Part shown: in pieces, positions 1 through 6,213 of the stretch
Position numbering within the stretch: position 1 is the stretch's first letter
How the letters are laid out: every line of letters starts with the position of its first letter
NCBI GenBank assembly: GCA_046756985.1
Contig: JBHHXG010000064.1
Location: 1 to 8,246, forward strand
Source: JBHHXG01 sp046756985
GTDB taxonomy: Bacteria; Pseudomonadota; Zetaproteobacteria; Mariprofundales; Mariprofundaceae
DNA length: 8,246 nucleotides
Direction of reading: 5' to 3'
Translations under genes and position numbers: made by a program
Notes under the pieces: generated by a model
Databases searched by the model: none
What the model was told of the DNA's origin: nothing
Seen by the model: only the letters and a program-made list of their open reading frames with translations

Positions 1-219
1 CACAAGAATAAAGGTCTTAATGCCCGCCATCTCTGGCACCTGGTCAAGTCCGCCGAAAATCACCATCGTCAGGCCAATGAAAGCGAGCCATGGCAGATAG
101 ATGAATGGATACTCGAACATACTCCATTGCACCTTCTTCCGGCCACGCAGCATAATCGGGATGGCAATCAGATTGGCCGGAATCGCATAGAGCACAAGGG
201 AGACGAAGTAATCATTCAT
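1..219 (-). CDS. Small integral membrane protein of unknown function (partial, C-terminus off the window)
   Basis: Reading leftwards from an ATG at 219 gives 73 uninterrupted codons up to the window edge, so this is the N-terminal part of a longer gene. The start is supported by a very purine-rich GGAGGGG ribosome site 9 nt upstream. The protein begins MNDYFVSLVL and shows one hydrophobic helix at about residues 5-24, a short basic loop (RGRKK, about 25-29), then a second hydrophobic segment at about 38-57. The basic loop suggests that it lies in the cytoplasm. I do not recognise the family. It diverges from the SCO gene that starts at 326, so the 106 bp between them should hold promoters for both. 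Whether it belongs functionally to the oxidase cluster cannot be judged from this fragment. Confidence 0.72.
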   Translation of the reverse strand, partial: MNDYFVSLVLYAIPANLIAIPIMLRGRKKVQWSMFEYPFIYLPWLAFIGLTMVIFGGLDQVPEMAGIKTFILV

Positions 220-325
220 ACCAAATTACCCCTCCCTCCCATTTATTCTGCCTGCTTCTGCAAGCTATGGTATCATCCGTCGCTGATAACAGCCATTCAT
301 TACTGATTTCGTGGAGTATTCACGC
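220..325. promoter_or_regulatory. Divergent intergenic region upstream of SCO copy A
   Basis: These 106 bp separate the divergently transcribed small membrane protein gene and SCO copy A. They contain the GGAGGGG ribosome site of the former and the TGGAG site of the latter. Promoters for both must lie here or further upstream, but I found no convincing -35/-10 pair, inverted repeat or known operator. Confidence 0.35.
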
Positions 326-925
326 ATGCAAGGCAAACACAGTTATTTTCCCATTATTGTTATCGTTATATCACTGGGGCTTGTCAGCTTTGGCCTGTAT
401 CAGTTGAACAGGATGCCGGAAAGTCCCTATCCCCAGATTAAAGCGGAATTTGCACTAAAGGGGCCGGACGGCTCGCTTTCCTCCAGTGATCTTCGTGGAA
501 AGGTTGGACTGATTTTCTTCGGCTATACGCAATGTCCTGACGTCTGCCCGGCCACACTGGTGAACATTGGTGCAACGCTGAAGCTGCTGGATGAGTCGGA
601 ATTGAAAAAACTACGGCCTATCTTCATTTCGCTCGATCCGGGCCGTGACACACCGGAAAAAGCAGCAAAATATGCCGCATTCTTTCACCCGGCCATTATT
701 GGTCTTAGTGGCAATATGGAGGAAGTCAACGCTGCCAAGAAATCATTCCTGATTGCCATGGAGAAGGAAAAACCCGACTCCGCTAACAAATACATCATTA
801 ATCATTCAACCTATATTTTCCTGATGCGGCCGGATGGCAAGATCGGCGAACTGCTTGGCCACGCAGATAAACCGGAGAAGATTGCTGCTGCTATCCGCCG
901 ATGGTTGTCCTGGGCCAAGGGTTAA
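326..925 (+). CDS. SCO1/SenC family copper chaperone (copy A)
   Basis: A 199-residue membrane-anchored thioredoxin-fold protein of the SCO1/SenC/PrrC family, which delivers copper to, or reduces, the CuA site of oxidase subunit II on the periplasmic side. One N-terminal helix (about residues 8-26) is followed by the soluble domain. The copper ligands are intact: C70 and C74 in FFGYTQCPDVCP, and the distal His H160 in INHSTYIF. The family LDPGRDTP stretch is at 103-110. I chose the ATG at 326 because a TGGAG ribosome site sits 9 nt upstream. An in-frame GTG at 311 would add five residues but would itself overlap that site. The gene ends 6 nt before the stop of the convergent MFS gene. A second SCO gene lies at 7636-8244, so the enzyme cluster is flanked by two paralogues that both keep every metal ligand. 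Confidence 0.93.
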   Translation: MQGKHSYFPIIVIVISLGLVSFGLYQLNRMPESPYPQIKAEFALKGPDGSLSSSDLRGKVGLIFFGYTQCPDVCPATLVNIGATLKLLDESELKKLRPIFISLDPGRDTPEKAAKYAAFFHPAIIGLSGNMEEVNAAKKSFLIAMEKEKPDSANKYIINHSTYIFLMRPDGKIGELLGHADKPEKIAAAIRRWLSWAKG

Positions 926-931
926 TGTGAA

Positions 932-2281
932 TTATTCCAGCAGTGCAGCGGCCGCTTGCTGATCAAATTTCTGTTTATCCACCTTCAGATAGGCAACACC
1001 GTCCTCAATAACGACCTTCGCCTCGTGGACACCGTTTAGCTCAAGCAGTCGTGCAGCCAGGCTTTCCGCTTCCCTGTCATCCGTGGGCTCTACATGAATC
1101 ATGAATGAAGACAAATATGCGGGCACCCGCATACCTGCTGCCACAGCGATCCAAATACAGGCTGCTGCTGCGCAGGCGTAGAACACGCCTGCGATGCCAA
1201 AAGTGCCATACAGCCAGCCACCCCCTGCGCCGCCCATAAATGCTCCAAAAAACTGTGAAGTGGAATACACACCCATGGCTGTTCCCTTGCCATCGGCGGG
1301 CGCCATGCGTGAAATCAGCGAAGGCAGGCTTGCTTCAAGCACATTGAAGGCTACGAAGAACAACAAGAGGCCGAGGCCTACAGCTATCATGGACTCATGT
1401 GCCGCACCCAGCATGACCTCCGAAAGTACCATCAGTGAAACACAGCCGATAAATACCTGCTTCATCTTGCGCTTTTTCTCAGCCAGAATGATCAGCGGCA
1501 CCATACCAAAGGCGGACAGCACCAGGATAGGAAGATAAAACCACCCATGCTCACTGTTTGCCAAGCCAAGATAATCACGCAGCACAAATGGTAAGGCTGT
1601 GAACATCGCCATCATCACACCATGTTGTAACATGATGCCAAGATCGAGGCGCGCAAGCTGGGTATCAAACAGGATATGCTTGAGTTGATCCGGAACGGTT
1701 TCCACATCCCGGTGGTGATAGATATGTTCCGGGTCCGGCACGGCCAGATACAATATGCCGATGCCGGCAATCGCCAGCACAGCGGTCAGCCAGAAAATGC
1801 CATCCACACCGATCACGATATTCAGAAATGGCCCCAGCGCCAGCGCCAGCGTAAATGACATGCCAATGGAAACGCCCATAATAGCCATGGCCTTGGTACG
1901 CTCTTCTTCGCGTGTCAAATCGGCAAGCAGGGCCATCATCGCCGCGGCGATGGCTCCTGATCCCTGCACGGCACGACCGATGATTACGCCCCATATAGAG
2001 TCCGACATCGCTGCAATCACGCTACCGATAGCAAACAGAACGAGGCCAATGGCAATCATGGGCTTGCGACCAAAGCGGTCGGATAACATACCAAATGGAA
2101 TCTGAAAGACAGCCATTGTCAGGCCGTAAATGCCCAGCGCAAGCCCAATCAACGTAGGGGTTACACCTGCAAGGCCCTCGGCATACAGCGAAAACACCGG
2201 CAGGATCATGAACAGTCCCAGCATGCGCAAGGCGTAGATGCCCGCCAGAGAAAAGACGCTGCGGCGTTCGTTCGTATTCAT
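932..2281 (-). CDS. YajR-like MFS transporter with C-terminal ferredoxin-like (YAM) domain
   Basis: A 449-residue major facilitator with about 12 membrane helices. The MFS motif A is clear between helices 2 and 3 (GMLSDRFGRK, residues 64-73), and a conserved GRAVQG motif is at 102-107. After the last helix (about residue 385) comes a soluble tail of about 55 residues (393-449) with alternating strand/helix character. It matches the position and size of the YAM domain of E. coli YajR, a protein of about the same total length. The substrate is not known from the sequence. The gene starts 12 nt after ctaA and has only a weak ribosome site (GGATAAG), so it is probably co-transcribed with subunit I and ctaA and may be translated by coupling. 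A role in metal, heme or drug export is only conjecture. It ends tail to tail with SCO copy A. Confidence 0.88.
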   Translation of the reverse strand: MNTNERRSVFSLAGIYALRMLGLFMILPVFSLYAEGLAGVTPTLIGLALGIYGLTMAVFQIPFGMLSDRFGRKPMIAIGLVLFAIGSVIAAMSDSIWGVIIGRAVQGSGAIAAAMMALLADLTREEERTKAMAIMGVSIGMSFTLALALGPFLNIVIGVDGIFWLTAVLAIAGIGILYLAVPDPEHIYHHRDVETVPDQLKHILFDTQLARLDLGIMLQHGVMMAMFTALPFVLRDYLGLANSEHGWFYLPILVLSAFGMVPLIILAEKKRKMKQVFIGCVSLMVLSEVMLGAAHESMIAVGLGLLLFFVAFNVLEASLPSLISRMAPADGKGTAMGVYSTSQFFGAFMGGAGGGWLYGTFGIAGVFYACAAAACIWIAVAAGMRVPAYLSSFMIHVEPTDDREAESLAARLLELNGVHEAKVVIEDGVAYLKVDKQKFDQQAAAALLE

Positions 2282-2293
2282 GCGTTGTCTATC

Positions 2294-3331
2294 TTATCCG
2301 CTTTTGCGCAGTGCGTGATTGGCAAACAGGGCGAATGTAAACAGCAGCATGGCGCCACCCTGATGCGTAACACCAAGCCAGGTCGGAACCTCCAGCAGCA
2401 GCGTGGAAATACCCAAAAGAAGCTGCACAATCGCCATCGCCATTAAAAAATTCAGTGCCAGATGAGCACGGTTCGACAGATCAAAACTCCGGGAGTAGAA
2501 CCACAGCCCGGCAACAACCAGCACGACCGTTTCTGCCAGCAGCCGGTGATCGAACTGAACCGCTGCGATATTCTCGAAGAAATTAAGATAGAAAGGCTGA
2601 AGCATACCGTAGCCTTCCGGAATGAAATGCCCGTCCATCAATGGGAAGGTGTTGTAGGTAAAGCCTGCCTTCAGACCGGCCACCAGGCCGCCGGAGGCGA
2701 CTGTTACAGCAATCAGGCCGGTGACAAACAGGGCGGAGCGTCTTAATGGCGAAATATCGTACAGGGATGCTTCATCACGCGGGAACAACAACCCCATCGC
2801 TACCCAGAATATATAGCCGTAAATAATAAAAGCCGCGATCAGATGCGCGGTCAGGCGGTACTGGCTGACATGCGGGCTATCGAAACCACTGCTGACCATG
2901 AACCAGCCCAGAACGCCCTGCAGACCGCCAAGCACAAACATCATGACCAGCTTGGGAGTTAGCGCCCTTGCTATCTTTCCGGCAAACAGGAAATACAGGA
3001 AGGGAAGCAGAAAAATAAGCCCGATCAGACGGCCCCAGACCCGATGAACATATTCCAGCAGGAAAATGCCCTTGTAGCCTTCCAGATCCATATTCGGATT
3101 TAATTCATAGAATTCGGGGATTTTCTTGTAATGCGCAAAAGATTCGAGCCATGCTGATTCTGACAGAGGTGGAATCCAGCCCATCAGCGGATCCCATGTC
3201 ATCATCGAAAGACCTGAATGGGTCAGTCGGGTCGCACCACCAACCACCAGCATGACAAAAATGGCGGCACAGACGACCAGCAACCAGATGGCGATCTGCA
3301 TATCGTTGCGGACATCTTCATACTCACGCAT
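2294..3331 (-). CDS. ctaA: Heme A synthase, COX15/CtaA type
   Basis: A 345-residue, eight-helix membrane enzyme that oxidises the C8 methyl of heme O to the formyl of heme A. The N-terminal signature GGATRLTHSGLSMMTW (31-46) and the catalytic/heme segment EYVHR (E93, H96) are typical. The four expected histidines are present: H96, H163 (RLTAHL), H262 (QFDHR) and H323 (THQGG). The cysteine pair of Bacillus-type CtaA is absent, so it belongs to the mitochondrial/alphaproteobacterial-like class. The start overlaps the last 8 nt of the subunit I gene (ATGCGTGA) and has a strong GGGAGGT ribosome site 8 nt upstream, so translation is likely coupled to subunit I. This implies that the adjacent HCO carries heme A, at least in part. 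No heme O synthase (ctaB) is present in the window, so heme O must come from elsewhere. Confidence 0.95.
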   Translation of the reverse strand: MREYEDVRNDMQIAIWLLVVCAAIFVMLVVGGATRLTHSGLSMMTWDPLMGWIPPLSESAWLESFAHYKKIPEFYELNPNMDLEGYKGIFLLEYVHRVWGRLIGLIFLLPFLYFLFAGKIARALTPKLVMMFVLGGLQGVLGWFMVSSGFDSPHVSQYRLTAHLIAAFIIYGYIFWVAMGLLFPRDEASLYDISPLRRSALFVTGLIAVTVASGGLVAGLKAGFTYNTFPLMDGHFIPEGYGMLQPFYLNFFENIAAVQFDHRLLAETVVLVVAGLWFYSRSFDLSNRAHLALNFLMAMAIVQLLLGISTLLLEVPTWLGVTHQGGAMLLFTFALFANHALRKSG

Positions 3332-4691
3332 CAGTCTTCACCTCCCTGCTTTTTCCCCTGAACATGACGGGAAGCACCACAATGGCAAAAAGAATACCAC
3401 TGAGTACGGCAACAACACCGCCAATACCAACCAGATCCTGCGGCGTAACAAAAGCCTGAATCCCGATATCCTGAGTTGTGCCGACCACCTTGCGTTTCAT
3501 GCCATGGCCTCCGCCCCAGGCTAACCCGATAATGTGCACAAGCTGGCCGATGGCATAGGCATAGACCTGAATTTTTGCCCATTTCAGATTCGGCGTTGCA
3601 AAACCAAACTGAGGCAGCCAGTAGTAGGTCATAGCCATAAAGGCCATCGTCACGGCCACAATCGAGCCGTGGTAGTGCGCCGTAATCAGCGTACTGCTCT
3701 CGCCAATAAACAGGCCCAAAACGCCGCCAAGACCGAACAGCATCATGGAAAACAGCAAAGAGGCATACAGATGCCGCGGCGTATCTTCAGGCGGGGCCGT
3801 CCTGAGCAGGCCCCATAATATGGCCAGCCCGATCAGCAAAGGCGCCACACCATTACCGTCACGCATAAACCAGACAAACCAGCGCATGAATTCCGGCCCG
3901 CCAGAGTCATAACTGATAAATGGCCATGGAGCCAGCAGAACCGGTACAGCACCCATCGCAAACATAATCATGATGGTACGGGCACTGACGGGGATTGAAA
4001 TGCGGCAAACACTTGCCAGCCATAGCCAGCAGGCGCACATCAATGCCGTATGCGCAAATTGCAGCACATGGCCGCCAGCCCAGAACAAGCCTTCATAATA
4101 GGCCCGCCCCTCGCCTTCCGGCGTATCGGCGAACGACCAGATGAGCGCCAAGATTGCAACCAGCGTTGCGATTGCCGCCGTCCATGCGCCAAAACGAAGC
4201 GCACCATCGCCACTGTTGGCGAATGTGGCCTGCATCGGTGTGGCATACAGGCTGCGGATAACCAGCAGCAACACACCGCCGCCAAAAACAAGCAGCCCCT
4301 TGATAAACATGCGGTTTTCGAGCATTGGCACATAGTTATTGGTCAACGGATTGGCATCACCGGTTAAGGGCGCAATGCCGACCAGAACGCCACCGGCAAC
4401 GACCAGCGCCAGCGCCAGCCATCCGGCAGAAATGCCTTTGGCTATCGAATTCAGACTCCAGAATACACCGGCAATGGCCAGCAGCCACCACAGCACGGTA
4501 AAGTCCACATGCAGTACCAGCGCCGTATAGAAAAAGTCCTTCCAGGGCATTTCATAAGTGGTGCGCGCCAGCGCCAGCAGCAAAGGATAAATACCGGATG
4601 CCAGCAGGAATCCTACTGCCACATACAGCCAGCCAACAGCCAGCCGATGCTGGGGTTCATCAGCGATGGGTATTGAATATTTTGTCGTCAT
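3324..4691 (-). CDS. Heme-copper oxidase superfamily subunit I, divergent, lacking canonical CuB ligands
   Basis: A 455-residue protein with about 12 helices, the catalytic subunit fold of heme-copper oxidases and NO reductases. Visible ligands are H61 in helix II (VLHVDF) for low-spin heme, H208 in helix VI (WAGGHVLQF), and H339 and H341 in helix X (TAHYHGSI) for the two hemes. A loop GHGMKRK (395-401) sits where A-family enzymes have a GMPRR-like motif. There is no histidine at all from 215 to 306, so the helix VII His-His pair that completes CuB is missing. At the HPEVY position the sequence is HVLQF, so the cross-linking tyrosine is replaced by F212. The ATG at 4691 has AAGGA 7 nt upstream. 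A longer reading to 4901 would run into the divergent cytochrome gene. First gene of an operon with ctaA. An NO-reductase-like or novel HCO is more likely than an ordinary oxygen reductase. Confidence is high for the superfamily and low for the reaction. Confidence 0.88.
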   Translation of the reverse strand: MTTKYSIPIADEPQHRLAVGWLYVAVGFLLASGIYPLLLALARTTYEMPWKDFFYTALVLHVDFTVLWWLLAIAGVFWSLNSIAKGISAGWLALALVVAGGVLVGIAPLTGDANPLTNNYVPMLENRMFIKGLLVFGGGVLLLVIRSLYATPMQATFANSGDGALRFGAWTAAIATLVAILALIWSFADTPEGEGRAYYEGLFWAGGHVLQFAHTALMCACWLWLASVCRISIPVSARTIMIMFAMGAVPVLLAPWPFISYDSGGPEFMRWFVWFMRDGNGVAPLLIGLAILWGLLRTAPPEDTPRHLYASLLFSMMLFGLGGVLGLFIGESSTLITAHYHGSIVAVTMAFMAMTYYWLPQFGFATPNLKWAKIQVYAYAIGQLVHIIGLAWGGGHGMKRKVVGTTQDIGIQAFVTPQDLVGIGGVVAVLSGILFAIVVLPVMFRGKSREVKTDA

Positions 4692-4836
4692 GGATGCATC
4701 CTTGATCAGGGGCTTGTCAGGGCGCGAACTGTACCATCGAACCGGCTTCGGTGCAGCAGCTTTATCCTCTCGGCTCCTGCCCTTTGCCTGATGATAAACC
4801 TGCTCTGTTTGACAGCCAGCCAAGGAGCGGCAAATC
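4692..4836. promoter_or_regulatory. Divergent intergenic region between HCO subunit I and cytochrome b561
   Basis: These 145 bp lie between two genes transcribed away from each other, so they must contain promoters and leaders for both. I could not pick convincing -35/-10 pairs on either strand. The strong AAGGAG ribosome site of the cytochrome gene lies near the right end. At the left end the perfect palindrome GGATGCATCC (4692-4701) sits directly before the subunit I start codon and overlaps its AAGGA ribosome site, where a bound repressor or an RNA structure could affect translation. That role is inferred. Confidence 0.5.
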
Positions 4837-5472
4837 ATGGCTTCCAACGAGCTCGATCCATGGAATAATGCGCCCATGAGATATGATCGAACCGTACGCA
4901 TTTTTCATCTGATCATCATGATTACTGTTCTGGCGCAACTGCTCACTGAGCAGCTGATGAAAGTGCCCAAACCCGGAGAGGCTATTCAGCCATTCGAGGC
5001 ATTACTTTTCGGCATTCATGAATGGAATGGCTTTGTAATACTGGCGCTGGTCGCTGCCTATATCATGTACCTGACGGATGATAAGGATGACTGGAAGCGC
5101 CTGTTTCCATGGACAAGCGCATCAGGGTGCAAGGGGCTATGGCAGGAGATACGCCTGGATGTGCCTGGCTGGTTGAAGGGCCGGCTGAAAAGGCCTGCCG
5201 ATGCACACCACATTGCCGGCACGGTTCATGGCCTGAGCATATTGCTTGCGATTGGCCTTGGTTCTACTGGCATCATGATTTTTATGGGCCTTGAATCAGA
5301 TGGGAGCATGAGCCCGGAGATCAAGCTGCTTCGGGATCTGCATTCGAAGATGGGAACGCTAATGTGGATTTATATGTTCGGACATACCGGCATGGCGCTC
5401 ATGCATCAATTGTCAGGGCACCGCATATTGCAGGACATATTCAGCCTTAAGGATGATGGGTTCGATCGATAA
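4837..5472 (+). CDS. Cytochrome b561-like diheme membrane protein
   Basis: A 211-residue four-helix b-type cytochrome of the bacterial cytochrome b561/Ni-Fe hydrogenase b-subunit type. Hydrophobic segments lie at about 21-41, 58-79, 129-150 and 172-192. Histidines suited to two hemes are in or near the helices: H24 (RIFHLI), H61 (IHEWNGF), H131 (TVHGLS), H169 and H183 (LHSKMG, FGHTGM). The ATG at 4837 has AAGGAG 9 nt upstream. A later ATG at residue 14 (MRYDRTV) lies nearer the family's usual N-terminus but has no comparable ribosome site. The gene is antisense to its neighbours and lies exactly between the two core HCO genes. Such cytochromes move electrons between quinol and a periplasmic or membrane partner, and a role feeding the neighbouring reductase is inferred from position only. 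Confidence 0.85.
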   Translation: MASNELDPWNNAPMRYDRTVRIFHLIIMITVLAQLLTEQLMKVPKPGEAIQPFEALLFGIHEWNGFVILALVAAYIMYLTDDKDDWKRLFPWTSASGCKGLWQEIRLDVPGWLKGRLKRPADAHHIAGTVHGLSILLAIGLGSTGIMIFMGLESDGSMSPEIKLLRDLHSKMGTLMWIYMFGHTGMALMHQLSGHRILQDIFSLKDDGFDR

Positions 5473-5510
5473 GTAACATCACCGACTTGAATGCTTATGT
5501 GAACGACTCC

Positions 5511-6050
5511 TTAGCCTCCCGAGGCTTCGGTCACAATAAGGGTGCCAACCATGTTGTAATGCTTCGGGCCACAGTAATCACCACAGATAATCTCAAAGCG
5601 TCCCACTTTGGCAGGTGTAAAAGAAATGGTTTTGAACTCTCCAACCTTGATGCGGTTCATCATCTTGAACTCAAAAATAACAATGGCATGACGCATATCC
5701 AGTGACGCCAGATGCAGGCGGTAGGGTTTTCCCTGTTCCAGTTCAAGAATGTATTTTCCCCAGTCATAATTACGTGCCAGCAGATAGATGTCGGAATCAG
5801 CAGGCGGATGCACAATGGGGGTTCCGTCTTCGTGACGAACGGTGTAATTTTCTACCATCCGGTTCACTTTTCCCTTGAAGGCTTCCAGATCAGCACGGGT
5901 AATTTTTTCTTTTGTCACCGTATAATCCGGCTGGCTGTCACGCGCCTTCATCGTAAAAGGGCCAATCACTGCCAACACCACCACCATACTCAAAAGGAAA
6001 AAACGCGTGTTAAACCTCTTCTTTTCCTGCTTATGCTGTGTTTCAGTCAT
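5511..6050 (-). CDS. Heme-copper oxidase subunit II with a CuA site (B-family-like architecture)
   Basis: A 179-residue protein with a short basic N-terminus, one membrane helix (about 16-34) and a periplasmic cupredoxin domain. It has the single-helix layout of B-type (ba3-like) subunit II rather than the two-helix A-type. The dinuclear CuA ligands are complete: H121 (MRHAIV), then C156, C160, H164 and M167 in CGDYCGPKHYNM. The spacing from H121 to each ligand equals that of the Thermus ba3 subunit. The position between the cysteines that offers a backbone carbonyl ligand is D158, where Glu or Gln is usual. The intact CuA site implies electron entry from a c-type cytochrome or similar carrier. 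The start at 6050 has AGAGG about 12 nt upstream, a little far, but there is no better in-frame choice. The gene stands alone, separated from subunit I by the antisense cytochrome b561 gene. Confidence 0.93.
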   Translation of the reverse strand: MTETQHKQEKKRFNTRFFLLSMVVVLAVIGPFTMKARDSQPDYTVTKEKITRADLEAFKGKVNRMVENYTVRHEDGTPIVHPPADSDIYLLARNYDWGKYILELEQGKPYRLHLASLDMRHAIVIFEFKMMNRIKVGEFKTISFTPAKVGRFEIICGDYCGPKHYNMVGTLIVTEASGG

Positions 6051-6096
6051 TGGCTATGGATTCCTCTTGAATATCGGATTTGACCATGCAACCATG

Positions 6097-6147
6097 CCGC
6101 AGCCCTGCATTATGATGCAAGCCCTCCCGGTCCTTTACCGGCTGCGG
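6097..6147. repeat. Nested inverted repeat with potential three-way junction
   Basis: An outer 6-bp stem, CCGCAG (6097-6102) with CTGCGG (6142-6147), encloses two perfect 5-bp hairpins: TGCAT-TATG-ATGCA (6106-6119) and CCGGT-CCTTT-ACCGG (6127-6141). The second hairpin abuts the outer stem directly. An alternative pairing extends the outer arms to 8 bp (CCGCAGCC with GGCTGCGG) at the cost of the second hairpin, so two mutually exclusive folds exist. On the minus strand it would lie about 47 nt upstream of the subunit II start, in a plausible leader. I do not recognise a known riboswitch class. No T-run follows on either strand, so it is not a simple terminator. Confidence 0.6.
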
Positions 6148-6160
6148 GGCGCAAAATAGC

Positions 6161-6170
6161 ATGCATGCAT
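6161..6170. repeat. ATGCATGCAT palindrome
   Basis: A perfect 10-bp self-complementary sequence in the region between subunit II and the GyrI-like gene, about 44 bp before the GyrI-like start. It shares its core with the GGATGCATCC palindrome in front of subunit I (4692-4701). It may be an operator half or whole site, but with no known regulator in the window this is speculative. Confidence 0.35.
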
Positions 6171-6213
6171 TGGCAACACATCAAGGAATTTCAAACAGGA
6201 CCGCGTCATAAAT

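Larger units (their letters stand above)
6051..6213. promoter_or_regulatory. Divergent intergenic region between subunit II and the GyrI-like gene
   Basis: A 163-bp non-coding stretch between divergently transcribed genes, the longest gap in the window. It holds a nested inverted repeat (6097-6147), a 10-bp ATGCATGCAT palindrome (6161-6170) and further ATGCA elements at 6086-6090, 6106-6110 and 6115-6119. On the plus strand TTTACC (6134-6139) and TAGCAT (6157-6162), 17 nt apart, could form a weak sigma-70-type promoter for the GyrI-like gene. I see no good minus-strand promoter. It probably regulates both genes. Confidence 0.5.

Noticed and set aside
311..325. GTG start giving SCO copy A five extra residues
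   Set aside because: No ribosome site precedes it, and the GTGGAG bases themselves make the ribosome site for the ATG at 326.
4692..4901. In-frame 70-residue N-terminal extension of subunit I
   Set aside because: It would overlap the start of the divergent cytochrome b561 gene, is rich in Arg/Ser with no family resemblance, and the ATG at 4691 has its own AAGGA ribosome site.
5513..5526. Hairpin AGCCTC-CC-GAGGCT at the subunit II stop, as a bidirectional terminator
   Set aside because: The loop is too tight and there is no T-run on either strand.
5712..6083. Plus-strand reading frame opposite subunit II
   Set aside because: It is a complement shadow of a well-supported gene, with no ribosome site or recognisable features.
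6106..6119. Candidate NsrR operator (TGCAT-TATG-ATGCA)
   Set aside because: It shares the ATGCA-type core but not the spacing or AT-rich centre of the known NsrR consensus. Kept only as part of the structured repeat.
6170..6184. FNR/CRP-like site TTGGC-N5-ATCAA
   Set aside because: The half-site spacing is one base too long and one half departs from TTGAT, so it is not a credible FNR/DNR box. A second TTG-N6-CAA near 6080 is worse.
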